This document shows positions 9,974-19,931 of a stretch of DNA of 26,938 nucleotides, one piece after another. The stretch comes from Mesaphorura yosii. Its lineage: Eukaryota; Arthropoda; Collembola; Poduromorpha; Tullbergiidae. Positions within the stretch are counted from its first letter, which is position 1; each line of letters opens with the position of its first letter. Location: positions 1 to 26,938 of the forward strand of contig WIXG01000685.1 of the NCBI GenBank assembly GCA_009869945.1, written 5' to 3'. A model generated the notes under the pieces. It was given only the letters and a program-made list of their open reading frames with translations. It was not told the origin of the DNA and made no database searches. A program made the position numbers and the translations under genes.

Positions 9974-10425
9974 TCAGTAAGGTTAGGTATACTCCTTTTT
10001 TACCCTTTTTTGCCTACCTTTCGAAAAATTGGCGTGCCAATATTCAGTTACCTAGCTGTTAAACACTTTCTCGACTTGGGCTATCTATTTCGCAGTATAA
10101 CTGTTTAACTGTATAACTGTTAAACACTTCCTTGACTTGGGCTATCTATTTGACAATCTCTCAGTTTAACACTTTTTTGGACGACCTAATCCAACAGAAC
10201 ATATGACAACTTCACAAACAATGTTGGAGTTAACCTAAGCTAACGTCATAAAAGCCCATGAGCAGAGTTGGGCTATCTATTTCGCAGTTTAACAGTTTTG
10301 CTGTTTAACAGGTGAGCTGTTAAATAGATAGCGCAAGTCGAGAAAGTGTTTAACAGTTAGCTAATTGAATATTTGGAAAGGTAAGCAAAAATGGGTAAAA
10401 AAAGGAGTATACCTAATCTAACTGA
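9974..10425. mobile_element. Foldback MITE-like element with long terminal inverted repeats
   Basis: The left arm (from TCAGTAAGGTTAGGTATACT at 9974 to about 10091) is mirrored by the right arm (about 10320 to ACTGA at 10425). Both share AGGTATACTCC, a T-rich run with ACCC, a pyrimidine-rich block, CTGTTAAACACTTTCTCGACTT and GCTATCTATTT in inverted order, giving arms of about 110 bases. The centre repeats the GACTTGGGCTATCTATTT unit (near 10071, 10133 and 10267). There is no transposase frame, so the element would be non-autonomous. I could not identify a target-site duplication and the outer edges are approximate. Confidence 0.72.
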
Positions 10426-10795
10426 GCTCAGCGAACAATTTGCGCCCAACCGAATTCTGGGTTCCCACACTCGAAAGCATTGCAGGAAATGATAGGAATT
10501 AGAGTGAGAATAAGGCTGGGTTCATTTGACAAATTGAATTGATTAAAGTGTAGAAGTAAGTTGATTGAAGAACTGTCATGGCCTCAAGGAGTGAGAATGG
10601 TGGACTTTCACTTTGTAATAGAATTCTGAATTCTCGCCTCAATTAAGCTTCAATCAAGGGAAAGGTCATAGCAATTCCGTCTCAAGCATTTGAGAAAATT
10701 GGATTTGACACGCCCTCATAGCATAGATACTCTTTCCAAGCGAAATAAACTTGTAATCGTGCTGTGGGCAGAGATCGAGCGACATCTATTCAAAC

Positions 10796-12567
10796 ATGGG
10801 CCTTCTTCGGAGAATTACGATGATTACCCTCATCTGGTGCTGTGCAAAACATCTGGCCAACAGAGCAGCTTCTGTCCACCTTGGGCTGGAGTACTTCTCT
10901 GAGTGCACGCTTCATCTTGTACATTTCTACGATGTTGACTTCTCTGAATCTCTGCTACTGTCGAATCAGAACGGTCAGATGTGGACCACTTTCGATGTCA
11001 AGAGACCCATGCTCAAGCAAGTTGGAACCGCAATGTCAGCAACAGACGGAACCCCACCTAACATTTCCCTGAATCAGCGTGAATCCTGCGTCTGCAACGT
11101 GCACCTCTTCTCAGAAGCACATTCTTCCGGAAGAGTCGAGTTGAGCATCTATGCAGATCAGCTCGCAGTCAGATCGAGGCAACACACATCACTCATCTTC
11201 GTCACATCTGTCGATGTGTCCCCTGGTGGTGATCTCTTGAAGATGGAACACTACGCTGAATTCACCGTACCGGCGCCCTATGACTTCAGAACTTTCCTCC
11301 TTCTTGTTGCGCGTGACGAAGAGGCGGAAGTGGGCGGAGGCATTTACTGCGAACCTCTTCACATGTTCTTGGAGCTGGGAATGTTAGAGACGAGAGGAGC
11401 GTCACCCCCTGCACCAGCCGCATTATGCCGGAATTTCAACGGCTCACCCTTGTTGACTGTGCATCAATTTTTCGACATTGTCCAGATGCACTGTGCTTCC
11501 CAGACCGGGATTGCCCTAGCAATGCAGCGGCACATGGAGTATGGCTCGTGCCCTCAACGAATGAAGGTGACAATGTTCATTACAGACACGCTGAACGGAT
11601 TCATACAAAACGTCGCGTACGGAGCGCAACCAATAACGGTAGGGGGAGCTGAAATCTACAGCACAGGTTCCCACTTTCCGTTTCCAGCTCACCCAGAGCT
11701 TTCATTCGTTCCAGTGCGCAGAGAGGAGGTTCTCCTCCTCTACTGCGAGTACGACAAAGCCAAAATTCGAAATGACGTTGGGTGGATGGGACAACATGGC
11801 TCCTTTTCCTCGTCGCCCTTCTGCTCGTTGGCTTGGTTTATGCCATTCACATTCACACGAGCGGGTCATCGAGTCACGTGAAACTCACGCTAAATTTGTT
11901 CGACTACTTCAGCTTGATTCAACGAGAAGGTGAAGCGGGGACAAGGTTTCAGCTCGGGGTTATGATCGGTTCGTTCATCTTCTTTGGACTCTACGAGGGT
12001 TACGTGACAGGGATTGCCATGGCACCCAACCCACCAATCTTCTACGATACCATTGGCGAGTTACTAGCTTCTGGGCATCAGATTTTGTACCCCGTGAGCC
12101 CTGGTTCCAGGAATACTACAACTCCCGCTAAAGTGTGGTATGAAAAAAAATTCGAGAGCCTATGGATTCTTCACATGCTGAACTCAAGCTTCCGGGCAGT
12201 GAATGTGGAGGCTGGTGTGGACCCATTTAAGAAGAGTGTTCCCCCTGAGACGGTTCTACTTGTGGGTGATAAAGGCCCCACTTTGCGCGAGTGCCAGTAC
12301 AACAGCGGTCGGGACTCTAAGTGCCACGTGCTACAAGAGAGTCTCGGGTGAAATCTTATGTCATTCATCTTCCTGGGGCTTCTAAGAGAACGCATGACAC
12401 GCATGGGAATGCTTCAGGAGTCTGGAATCCGCTCTTGGTGGACAGCAATTGACGATCACAAGAAAGAGGTGTCCTTGGAGACGGAAATAAGAGGACGGCC
12501 AGTGTACGAGGTTGAAGGAGACACCGTGCGCCGTGTAGATACCATGACCAAGGAAAGGTTCCATTGA
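10796..12567 (+). pseudogene. Ionotropic-receptor-like (IR) pseudogene
   Basis: The first frame (10796-about 11785) begins with a leader (MITLIWCC) and an extracellular-type ligand-binding region. Near 11785 the reading shifts by one base into another frame, where the first membrane segment TTWLLFLVALLLVGLVYAIHI appears. It is followed by a glutamate-receptor-type core: FDYFSLIQREG, a second hydrophobic stretch GVMIGSFIFFGLYEGYVTG, and APNPPIFYDTIGELLASG, typical of the IR M3-to-S2 junction. A TGA (12349-12351) interrupts this frame, then reading resumes in the same frame with SFIFLGLLRERMTRMG and GIRSWW to TGA at 12565-12567. IRs are variant ionotropic glutamate receptors used in smell and taste. 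One frameshift plus one in-frame stop make loss of function likely. A sequencing error at the frameshift, or a tiny unseen intron, is the alternative. No introns are needed otherwise. Confidence 0.72.
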
Positions 12568-12785
12568 CTCGTATTGGCATTCATTCGCAGTATTCTTTGT
12601 CGTGATCCAAATGGCTGTATTTGTATTCTTTCTAGAAGTATTCCCATTTCAGACATGCAAAGAGCAATTCATTCGGGTGTGGGCTCTCATGCGAATGTAC
12701 TAGAACTTGCAAATAGCGAGAATTCTACAATTTTTGACTTCAGTTCGATTTGGCAGTCAGAAATTGTGGCATGACTACAAGGTTA

Positions 12786-12791
12786 TTTATT
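12786..12791 (-). terminator. Polyadenylation signal of the MCFD2-like gene
   Basis: On the minus strand AATAAA lies 48 bases downstream of the stop codon of the EF-hand gene, within an A/T-rich tract. Confidence 0.6.
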
Positions 12792-12838
12792 TAATTGTCG
12801 TTACTTCATTCAATGAAAAAAATTCCTTATGACTGAAG

Positions 12839-13414
12839 TTAGCCTTGTACCTGCGCAAACTCGCTATAGTCGATGTAGCCGTCGCTGTTCTTGTCGTATT
12901 GGTTCAGAAGCATGTCAATGGTTCCCACCAGTTCGTCGTCCGAGTAAAGCCTCACTTCGGCGCCTGATTCACTCGCTCCTTGCCCACTGCTCGCATGGCT
13001 TTTATGCTCGTTATGTGTATGCATCAGCTGCTTGATGAGCTCGATTCCGTCCACTTTGTGGTTTCCATCCACATCGAGCATCTTAAAGTGGTGGAACTGG
13101 AGCTCAGCTGCGGACATGCGCGAGGTGTCGATGGGCACGGGCATGTGCTCCTTCACGTGGTCGCCTTCAGCTTGTAGCAATTGGCCTGACGACGGCCGAG
13201 GCTGGTGCTGCGGATGCGGCTGCACGTGCGCCTGCGGTTGAGCTTGTGCAGGAACCGCTGCCGGAGCCGCGGCGGGTTGCTGATACTGATACTGCTGCTG
13301 AGGCGGCGGTGGCTGCTGATACTTTTGTGGAGGCACGCCAGGTGCCACTCGTTGCGCTGCGGTCCAGCCGGCGCAGTTGGCGGTCAGCAGAATTACACAC
13401 AAATACAACTTCAT
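12839..13414 (-). CDS. MCFD2-like secretory-pathway EF-hand protein
   Basis: This single-exon frame of 191 residues starts at the ATG at 13414, just before the signal peptide MKLYLCVILLTANCAG; the frame is open further upstream but without a better leader. After cleavage comes a low-complexity Q/P/A-rich linker (about residues 24-80), then a conserved C-terminal half: ELQFHHFKMLDVDGN with a canonical EF-hand loop at residues 114-125 (D-x-D-G-N ... E), a His-rich insert, and a second loop DKNSDGYIDYSE at 174-185. Order, spacing and the FKM-D-DGN and NSDGYIDYSEF motifs match MCFD2. In vertebrates that protein is the calcium-binding partner of the lectin LMAN1/ERGIC-53 in ER-to-Golgi cargo export, a role I transfer by family. 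The Q/P-rich linker is not a feature I know from vertebrate MCFD2. CGREF1-like proteins are the alternative. Confidence 0.85.
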   Translation of the reverse strand: MKLYLCVILLTANCAGWTAAQRVAPGVPPQKYQQPPPPQQQYQYQQPAAAPAAVPAQAQPQAHVQPHPQHQPRPSSGQLLQAEGDHVKEHMPVPIDTSRMSAAELQFHHFKMLDVDGNHKVDGIELIKQLMHTHNEHKSHASSGQGASESGAEVRLYSDDELVGTIDMLLNQYDKNSDGYIDYSEFAQVQG

Positions 13415-13811
13415 TTTAAGACTAAGCCGTGTACACGAATGAAATGAAATACGGTGCAGCAACGGAATTGAGCTTGAATTCTCCGCCAGTGCCAGTGCGC
13501 TGTTTGAAGTGATAATGTTACGTGGAATCCTTGACGTGGTTGACCTTTCAAATGGACTCAATCACTCAGTCATTTCATTGATAGCGACTCAAACTCGACT
13601 GCGCTTTCAATGCTTCGTTATTTGGCGAGTGTCTGCAATTTTCCATGTACATCAAGCATTGCTGTAAATTCGCATCTGTTTGTGGTTGCAGTCGCAATTC
13701 TCAATGCACGTGCAAAATCTGAATCAAGCACACAGCCCTGTGTTTAAAGAGTTTAAACAGCTTTTATATACTTAAAATGTAATTATTCTCTAGAGGTGGC
13801 TCGATAAACTT

Positions 13812-14200
13812 TTACAATTTTATTTGCCACCCAGGGCGCAGTAGCAATAGTGCAACGGCGCCCGTGACGCAGACTCCCACCACGCATATTGCACCACAGA
13901 GGGCCAAATATGCGAGACGGACCACGGACGGTCCAGAATGCAAACTTGTAGGCTAATGGATGGCAATAATGATCAGTTTCTTGAATTTAACTAACGCTGC
14001 TGTAGATTTGTAACACAATTATGCGTGCGTAAGCAAAGACGGCCAATATACCAAAACTGACGGCTGTGACGACAATTTTGATGCAGTTTCCGTAGAAAAA
14101 GTGGAAATAACAGGCCGAATCGTGTTTTATTAATTTTGTCGTGCATGGCGAGTGCAGACCAATTCTCGCAGTACTCGAACGGAATTTGGTTGACCCTGGA
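13812..14200 (-). CDS. Possible C-terminal exons of a small two-membrane-segment protein
   Basis: On the minus strand an exon from 14200 (acceptor cacacag) to 13996 reads a hydrophobic helix, IKIVVTAVSFGILAVFAYA. A donor GTTAGT and acceptor ccattag bracket a 43-base intron, and the next exon (13952-13812) continues in phase 0 with a second helix, LALCGAICVVGVCVTGAVAL, ending in TAA. Two membrane-type helices joined in phase are unlikely by chance, but the intron is very short, the 5' end was not found and no family is recognised. A tetraspanin-like or other small membrane protein is a guess only. Confidence 0.3.
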
Positions 14201-15838
14201 CTGTGTGAATATAATTTATGCTTTCCCCAAGGAAGAACAATCTTGACAAATGTGTCAATTTTGAGTTCCGAATGGAGGCTTGTGTGCCTGAGCGACTCTG
14301 AATGATTAAATAATTAGCCAGGCTACTAACTCGACAGTAGACGACGTCCTGACGAAGTTTAAATCCGAAATCGATTACATAATTCACGAAACAACTTCTT
14401 CGCCATACTTTGTATCTGAATTACCACGTCGAAACGAAGTATGATTGCGAAATCCCCCTCGAAGGATGCAAAGGCTTTCCCTTGAAATATTCCTCTTCCT
14501 GGCAGTGTGGCTTTCATTTAAGTTAGTCGAAGCGAAGCCGGTACCGGAGCAGCTAACAACTGTTGATTAATTCACAGAATTACTCCGACTGGCAATTCGC
14601 AGCGTAGCATACGGATGCCGGAGCAACTCAGATCTATTAAATACTAATTCTCTGAATTACTCAAACTGGGAAACAACTTCCAGAGACATTTTGTAATCAA
14701 ATCGCAGCGAGGCATGAGTGCGAATGCCATCAAGACGACCTGATGTTTAAACATAGTCCCCGTTGAATTCTAATTTTCTTCACAATGTTTATTCATTTTG
14801 ATTTAATGTATCCACTGAAATAGGTTTTTGAGGGCGTTTGAATGATTTACAATCTAGAATAAACTTCATTTTGTATTGCGAAACTACGCTATTTGTCACT
14901 ACTCATGTGTGTTATCTAACACATGACGCAAAGCTGTCCAACCGAACATTGCATGAAAGCGTCCTTCCACGTGTGCACAAAGGTTGACTCAATTTCGACA
15001 ATTCGTTGTACTTCAACCTTGATTCTGTTTTCAAGTAAAGTGTAAAGCTTCAAGTGTTTACTTGCGAGTTGTGAATTCCAGACGCAATTGCCGATGGCTT
15101 TTTTCGCTTCACGTATCCGGGTGGCCCACGGAACTGAGTGACTCGCCGCAGGGCCACTGTAACCTAGTCTATATTTACGATTTACATTTTAAAAAATGGG
15201 AATAAGACTTTGCGAAACCAAAAAACGAAAGTTCGGGAAACGTCTGTATTCATTTTTTTCCCAATTAAAATCAAACGCCTATTGGAAGCTTTAAGTAAGG
15301 TTCTTGAATAGTGGGCATTTTGTCAAATTGATATTATATTGCACAAATGCAGCTTGAGAAGGGTTGTGGGGAAGAAGAAACAAACCAAAGCAGCAAAGAA
15401 AAATGTGTGCATCACGAGTTCAATTGATTCGTGCACAATTCTCTACTCAACATACCTGCTGTAAATAAATCACAATCAAATAAGTAAAAGCCATTTGGCA
15501 TTACCGTTGGATCTCATTCCAAACAAGAATCATTAATTGAATAAGAAATCAACTCGTTGAAAGAAATCGTTGTTTATAACAAGACTCCTCTATTTCTGAC
15601 ATGCAAGTCAGTTACACCGTACACGTCTCCAGTTAAAAATTGAACTTGCGATTTTCTATCTTTCTTATGCTTTTCCTTACCTTCTCAACGCACATGAATA
15701 TTTTATGCTCACGATTCCTCCTTTCATGTCACGAACCATGAACGAACGAACGTAAAGAGGAACAAGCTGCCTTGATTGGAACATTGAGCGACGTAGAGAA
15801 AAAGCATGACTGTTGAGTAGACGGCAGGTCACGGCTCC
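14201..15838. other. A/T-rich spacer without supported gene
   Basis: No exon with splice signals and recognisable content was found. A weak internal similarity exists between about 14595-14635 and 14700-14735 (TCGCAGCG-GCAT...GAATGCC-like words). It may contain regulatory sequence or unseen small exons of the minus-strand genes on either side. Confidence 0.4.
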
Positions 15839-17062
15839 TCAATAGTCCAGCAATAGCGTAAGCAAGATATTCAAGACAAACTCTTTCATGACCGTCGTAA
15901 ATGTTTGCTTGTCAATTGTAAGGCAGGAGGCGCATGTCACCCGCATCGGCCTGCACGATTTGATAAATGCCCGGACACATTTTCTCTCCGAATGCACGCG
16001 GTCTGATTCTCCGCCCGCGCCGGTGCCCCTCCAATACCCTTCGGACGCGTCTGCAGTCGCACTCAGCTCTCTCATCCAAATCTTTTCAAACTGCAGAAGG
16101 CCCAATGCGAAGCAAGCGAACGGGATCGTGACGAGACCGTGGTGTGCCGATTTCATCAACTTGATGCAAATGAACAGGACGAGCGTGACGTACAGGTTGA
16201 AGATCAACAAGAAAACAAAAACCTCAGGCGCAGACCCAAATTCGTCCGCCAGAGTGCAATGTAACATTTGCAGCTGACGCATCATGCTGCAGCATGCACC
16301 ACGTGAACGAGCGGGTGGACGGCACCACGGGTTTGCGGTCATCGCGAATTTCAACACAGTTGTCACGAGCAGCACTGGAAGCAGGATCAAGTCCCACATG
16401 AGCCCTTCAGTGAGAAAAAGATACACAAGAGCAAACGCAGTAGCTGCGAATGCGCCGCCAGATGACAGCATCAAAGGTGTCAATGCGCGGATAGAGCGGG
16501 TTATGATTGGAGCGTCGAGGACCCACATGATATACATTTGCAACGGAACAACGAAGACGAAATATGCGTGGCAAAGGGCGGTGACGGGAAGAGTGGCATA
16601 CAGCCGACGCGTAACGCGAGCCAACACCATTCGCTGCTGCTTGTTTTGTGGCGGCTGTGAAAAGCACCACTTCTTGTTCACGGCCAATACGCGATTGTTT
16701 ATTGTTGCTAGGTATGACGGGCAACGAAAGTTGAACGCGTGCACACAGAGACCGGCTGACAACGCAACAATGCCAAATATACAGATGGTAAGGTCAAAAG
16801 AGGCAATATCACTCAAATCCACGTGTACATAGAAATATGTGATGAAGCCGACCAGGGCGCACACGCGGAGAACAAAATCCATGACACGAGCCACGAATCT
16901 TGCCTGCGATGTGTCAGTCTCAAACTGCCCCCGCCTTGGATTCCAGACGCAGCCGACAATGAAGAAGACTTTGCTCCCGAACCAAGTGTAACATGTGAGG
17001 ATACAGAAGACCCAGGGCGAAATTTGGACTACTCCAACACGATTCGCGGCCCTGGAAGCCAT
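15839..17062 (-). CDS. Multi-pass membrane protein, chemoreceptor-like (gustatory-receptor-type), paralogue of the next gene
   Basis: This intron-free frame of 407 residues starts at the ATG at 17062. I count about seven hydrophobic segments, for example WVFCILTCYTWFGSKVFFIV, VMDFVLRVCALVGFITYFYV, LMWDLILLPVLLVTTVLKFA and VFVFLLIFNLYVTLVLFICI. A loop near residue 250 (WCRPPARSRGACC) is basic and Cys-rich. The C-terminal pattern KSCRPMRV...IDKQTFTTVM...NILLTLLL resembles the C-terminus of the gene at 18014-19419 (KSFVPLRLAVG...MEKEATLTLASFLV), and the segment before it also aligns (QMLHCT versus RMLTLLCT), so the two are diverged paralogues. Length, topology and rapid divergence fit the insect gustatory receptor superfamily, whose members are ligand-gated channels in taste neurons. 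The classic TYhhhhhQ signature is not clear, so assignment is by inference. Confidence 0.75.
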   Translation of the reverse strand: MASRAANRVGVVQISPWVFCILTCYTWFGSKVFFIVGCVWNPRRGQFETDTSQARFVARVMDFVLRVCALVGFITYFYVHVDLSDIASFDLTICIFGIVALSAGLCVHAFNFRCPSYLATINNRVLAVNKKWCFSQPPQNKQQRMVLARVTRRLYATLPVTALCHAYFVFVVPLQMYIMWVLDAPIITRSIRALTPLMLSSGGAFAATAFALVYLFLTEGLMWDLILLPVLLVTTVLKFAMTANPWCRPPARSRGACCSMMRQLQMLHCTLADEFGSAPEVFVFLLIFNLYVTLVLFICIKLMKSAHHGLVTIPFACFALGLLQFEKIWMRELSATADASEGYWRGTGAGGESDRVHSERKCVRAFIKSCRPMRVTCASCLTIDKQTFTTVMKEFVLNILLTLLLDY

Positions 17063-17407
17063 GGTAGCCTAGTTGCAGTCTTTGAACGGATTAAACGACT
17101 GCCTTAGTTGGACACCGCAGGCGAGAGTGTGACTTGAATATTTTGACTTGCCCCTGTTTTTGTGACATCAAAACCGACATGATGGGAACATCCATCGCTT
17201 ATTGGAACATTGTGCATAGAAATTAGAAATTAGAAAAAGGTACTGCGATGCCGACCAAAATTAAAGAAACATTTCTGAAGACTCAATTCAATTGCAGGAT
17301 TTGAGTTGTGTACGATATGTCCCCGATGCGCCAAAATTGTTCGTCCACATGCGGATTCAATTAGGCCAAGGAATCGGCCCGAGGTACCAGTTTGTCCAAA
17401 AATTTCT

Positions 17408-17444
17408 ATTCGGTCCGGATGTGCCGTTCGCATCCGGACCGAAT
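17408..17444. repeat. Perfect 14-base inverted repeat with 9-base loop
   Basis: ATTCGGTCCGGATG (17408-17421) pairs perfectly with CATCCGGACCGAAT (17431-17444) around TGCCGTTCG. It lies within the CGGCCCGAAT-rich repeat and may be the core of that element. Confidence 0.85.
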
Positions 17445-17679
17445 GTGAGAAACCAAAAAAACGCTTGTTGCCCGAATGCGGGCCGAACGTTTACCGAAAG
17501 ACATTACCGTATTATCTCGTTGTGATCCAATCAGACGGCAGGCCGAAATAGTACGGAAGGGGCATTTTGCTACTCATGTTGCAAAAGCAAAAAAGTATTG
17601 AAAGTGGAAAAAGTAAAGCTTGTCTGAATTACTGATTGAAGAGATCGAATTATTATTATGACTAACGCGCCAGCCAACC

Positions 17680-17870
17680 GACTACGGGCCAACTGCTCAG
17701 ATGCAGGAATTTTGGCCGAAAATGTAGAATGAGACCCGAATTAACCCCGAATCACAATGAAGGCGGCGTGCCTTCGGCACTGCGCGACAAACTTGTACGA
17801 ACACTTCCCACCCTTGCCGTACTGAATAAGAAGGCGGGCCGAAATCGATGGGACATCGGGCAGACCTTTC
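17680..17870 (+). repeat. CGGCCCGAAT-rich dispersed repeat, copy A
   Basis: This shares with 20770-20990, in the same order, a TTTTG-CCGAAAA word, CCCGAAT words, TTGTACGAAC, CC-C-CTTGCCG, GGCCGAAAT/GGCCCGAAT and GG-ACATCGGG. The copies are moderately diverged and in direct orientation. Confidence 0.65.
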
Positions 17871-18013
17871 ATTTTTAAATTTAAACATTCAAAAGGAAAA
17901 TCAGATAGTAATTCTATGAAGCTTAGCTTATTCGTCCGCACAAGTTGTAGATTTGCAATGAGAGTTGAATCTTTACCGACTTGTCGCAAAAGTAGTTTGA
18001 ATTCGAGTCTGCT

Positions 18014-19419
18014 TCACATTGACTTGAAGGCAATGAGTAGATTAGCTGTCTCCGTGACCAAGAAACTTGCCAATGTCAGTGTGGCCTCCTTTTCCATGTA
18101 GTAAAAGTTTCCAACCGCCAACCGAAGTGGCACGAACGACTTGGAGCATGCGAGGACATACTTCTTTCCATTTACCACCCTTTCCATGTCCCGACCAGTA
18201 CCACTCACGGATGAGTCTGACCGAAGGACGCCTGGCTGGTACTGGAAATGCTTAATGAAAGCCAACGAATTTTTCCACAGACCTGACATGAGGTGAGCAC
18301 ATGTGATGAATCCCCCAAAAAGGTAGAATGCCGGGAGCGAAAGGCCTCGGGCCACCAAGCCGAAACCTGGCGTGCCGTCGATGCGGACCCGAATTGCAAT
18401 GAGGACTGAGAGCATTATGACTCCACTGAAGACAAGTATGAGACCCGGGACTATGTAGCGATTGTATGTTGTATTGAAGTACGTGCAGAGGAGTGTCAAC
18501 ATTCTGTACACGTGAACTTGCCTGTCAACTTTCCCAATGACCATTCGATCCATCCATTTCTTCTGTTTCTTGCTCCGATCACGCAGCGTCCGCTTGACGA
18601 CGCTGAAGTACATGACGATGAATGTTGGTAGGAGCCCAAACACAATGCCAGCATTACATCCAAAGTAGGCGCATAGGAGTCCTGATGCCACGGTGCAGTA
18701 CGGGCTCTTAGTCATAACCCACGCGTAGTGAATTTCAGTCGCCGTAATGGCGAAGATGGCACAGAGCGCCGCTGGCACGTACAGGAATTGGGCGTATAGA
18801 AAAAAATTTCTTCCCGAGCGTCTTATCATATCCCCACCCGCATTCGCGTCAAGTAGCATTACCCCACTTTTGATTCTTGACTGTTTGTAGAGGATGTACA
18901 GTTGATTCCAAAGCTTGACCAGACTGGTCTGCGTGATGGCGAATCCGACGACGATCACGACCCACGCCATGTACCCGGCCAGTGTGTACACGTAGAGCAA
19001 TTGGAACGGCAGCTCGAAGACTTGTGTCTTGAGAACAAAGATTGCAATCAGTCGCCATGTTGAGAAGGTCGCCCAGTAGGCGGCAATGCACATCAGGCCA
19101 ATCCGTATCCATTTCTTGAAGTTTGGGACCTGCGGACTCAGTGTTTCTGTTCTGGCATCCCAATCAGCATAAATTGAGGCGAATACAGCTGCCGCCTTCG
19201 CATAGGCTCGGATTATGTCCAGTTCACTGATGCCACATCGTTTTTTGTATTTGCGAATTTTGTACCAGAGCAAGGCTAGTAACTGCTGAGAGCTCAATCG
19301 AGGGCAAATGAATGGCCATATAATTAGCTTTCTGTACGAAATGATTAAATACTGCTTACCAGGGAGATACTGGTTCTGTGCACTCCAGAACATCCATAGG
19401 CGCACTCCATCCTACTCAT
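18014..19419 (-). CDS. Multi-pass chemoreceptor-like membrane protein (gustatory-receptor-type), two-exon model
   Basis: The main exon (19285-18014) encodes about 423 residues with about seven hydrophobic segments, such as FLYVPAALCAIFAITATEI, GLILVFSGVIMLSVLIAI and GLSLPAFYLFGGFITCAHLM. Its C-terminus resembles that of the 15839-17062 gene, which makes it a paralogue. Two starts are possible. In the spliced model, exon 1 (19419-19360) begins MSRMECAYGC, ends at a good donor (CTG/GTAAGC), and joins across a 74-base intron to acceptor ctctcag in phase 0, giving 443 residues. In the unspliced model an ATG at 19393 reads straight through, giving 459 residues. I favour splicing because the same exon-1 frame and donor position recur in the inverted copy at 19871-19930, whereas the unspliced frame hits a stop there. 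The likely role is ligand detection at the sensory-neuron membrane; the ligand is unknown. Confidence 0.75.
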
Positions 19420-19931
19420 TGGGTTCCTAAACGATCATTTATGAACACCAAACCCACCACTTTTTGGTTTTCATGGTGCAATTTAAAACGACACACAATA
19501 TGTACAAAGCTGAGCCCGATCTTGTACTTGAAAGCCTGGGATTGATATTGCGCTGTGGCTTGAGACGTGCGCGGACTGTCCAAAGTTTTTACAAAACGAG
19601 CGAACACAAAGGAGTTTAATTAAGTACAGACCCAAAATGGATCCGGAAAAAATTTCAAGAAAGTTTTTGTGTTAAATTAAAAGCTCGAGGTTTGAATCAA
19701 TAAAATACCTTGCCTGGACTTTAAACAATCAACAATTTTATCTCGCAGTGCTTATACCCGGACCTCCACATGGGATATTTTGCAGTGTGCGTGAACCACG
19801 ATAACCAAAAAGCGTTGGGTTTGGTGTTCATCGTTCATGATGATGATGTTCATGATCGTTTAGGAACCCAATGAGTAAGATGGAGTGCGCCTATGGATGT
19901 TCTGGAGTGCACAGAACCAGTATCTCCCTGG
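19359..19931. repeat. Inverted duplication of the receptor gene's 5' end, or foldback element with TTA flanks
   Basis: The left arm (19359-about 19475) and right arm (about 19803-19931) are near-identical in inverted orientation over about 110 bases. The right arm carries an extra TCATGATGATGATG-like insertion. The arms contain exon 1 of the receptor gene at 18014-19419 plus about 55 upstream bases, and similarity stops abruptly after CCTGG on both sides. TTA flanks both ends (19356-19358 and 19932-19934), which could be a target-site duplication of the PIF/Harbinger type. An exon-and-promoter inverted duplication is the other reading. Confidence 0.75.

Larger units (their letters stand above)
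17063..18013. repeat. Spacer rich in CGGCCCGAAT-type repeats, with a perfect hairpin
   Basis: No gene is supported. From about 17370 to 17870 the sequence is studded with GGCCCGA/GGCCGAA words. The part at 17680-17870 is homologous to 20770-20990. This looks like a dispersed, non-coding repeat family built from variants of the CGGCCCGAAT motif. Confidence 0.55.

Noticed and set aside
16284..16832. 182-codon plus-strand frame
   Set aside because: It lies opposite the receptor gene at 15839-17062, whose membrane topology is convincing, and the plus frame shows no recognisable pattern.
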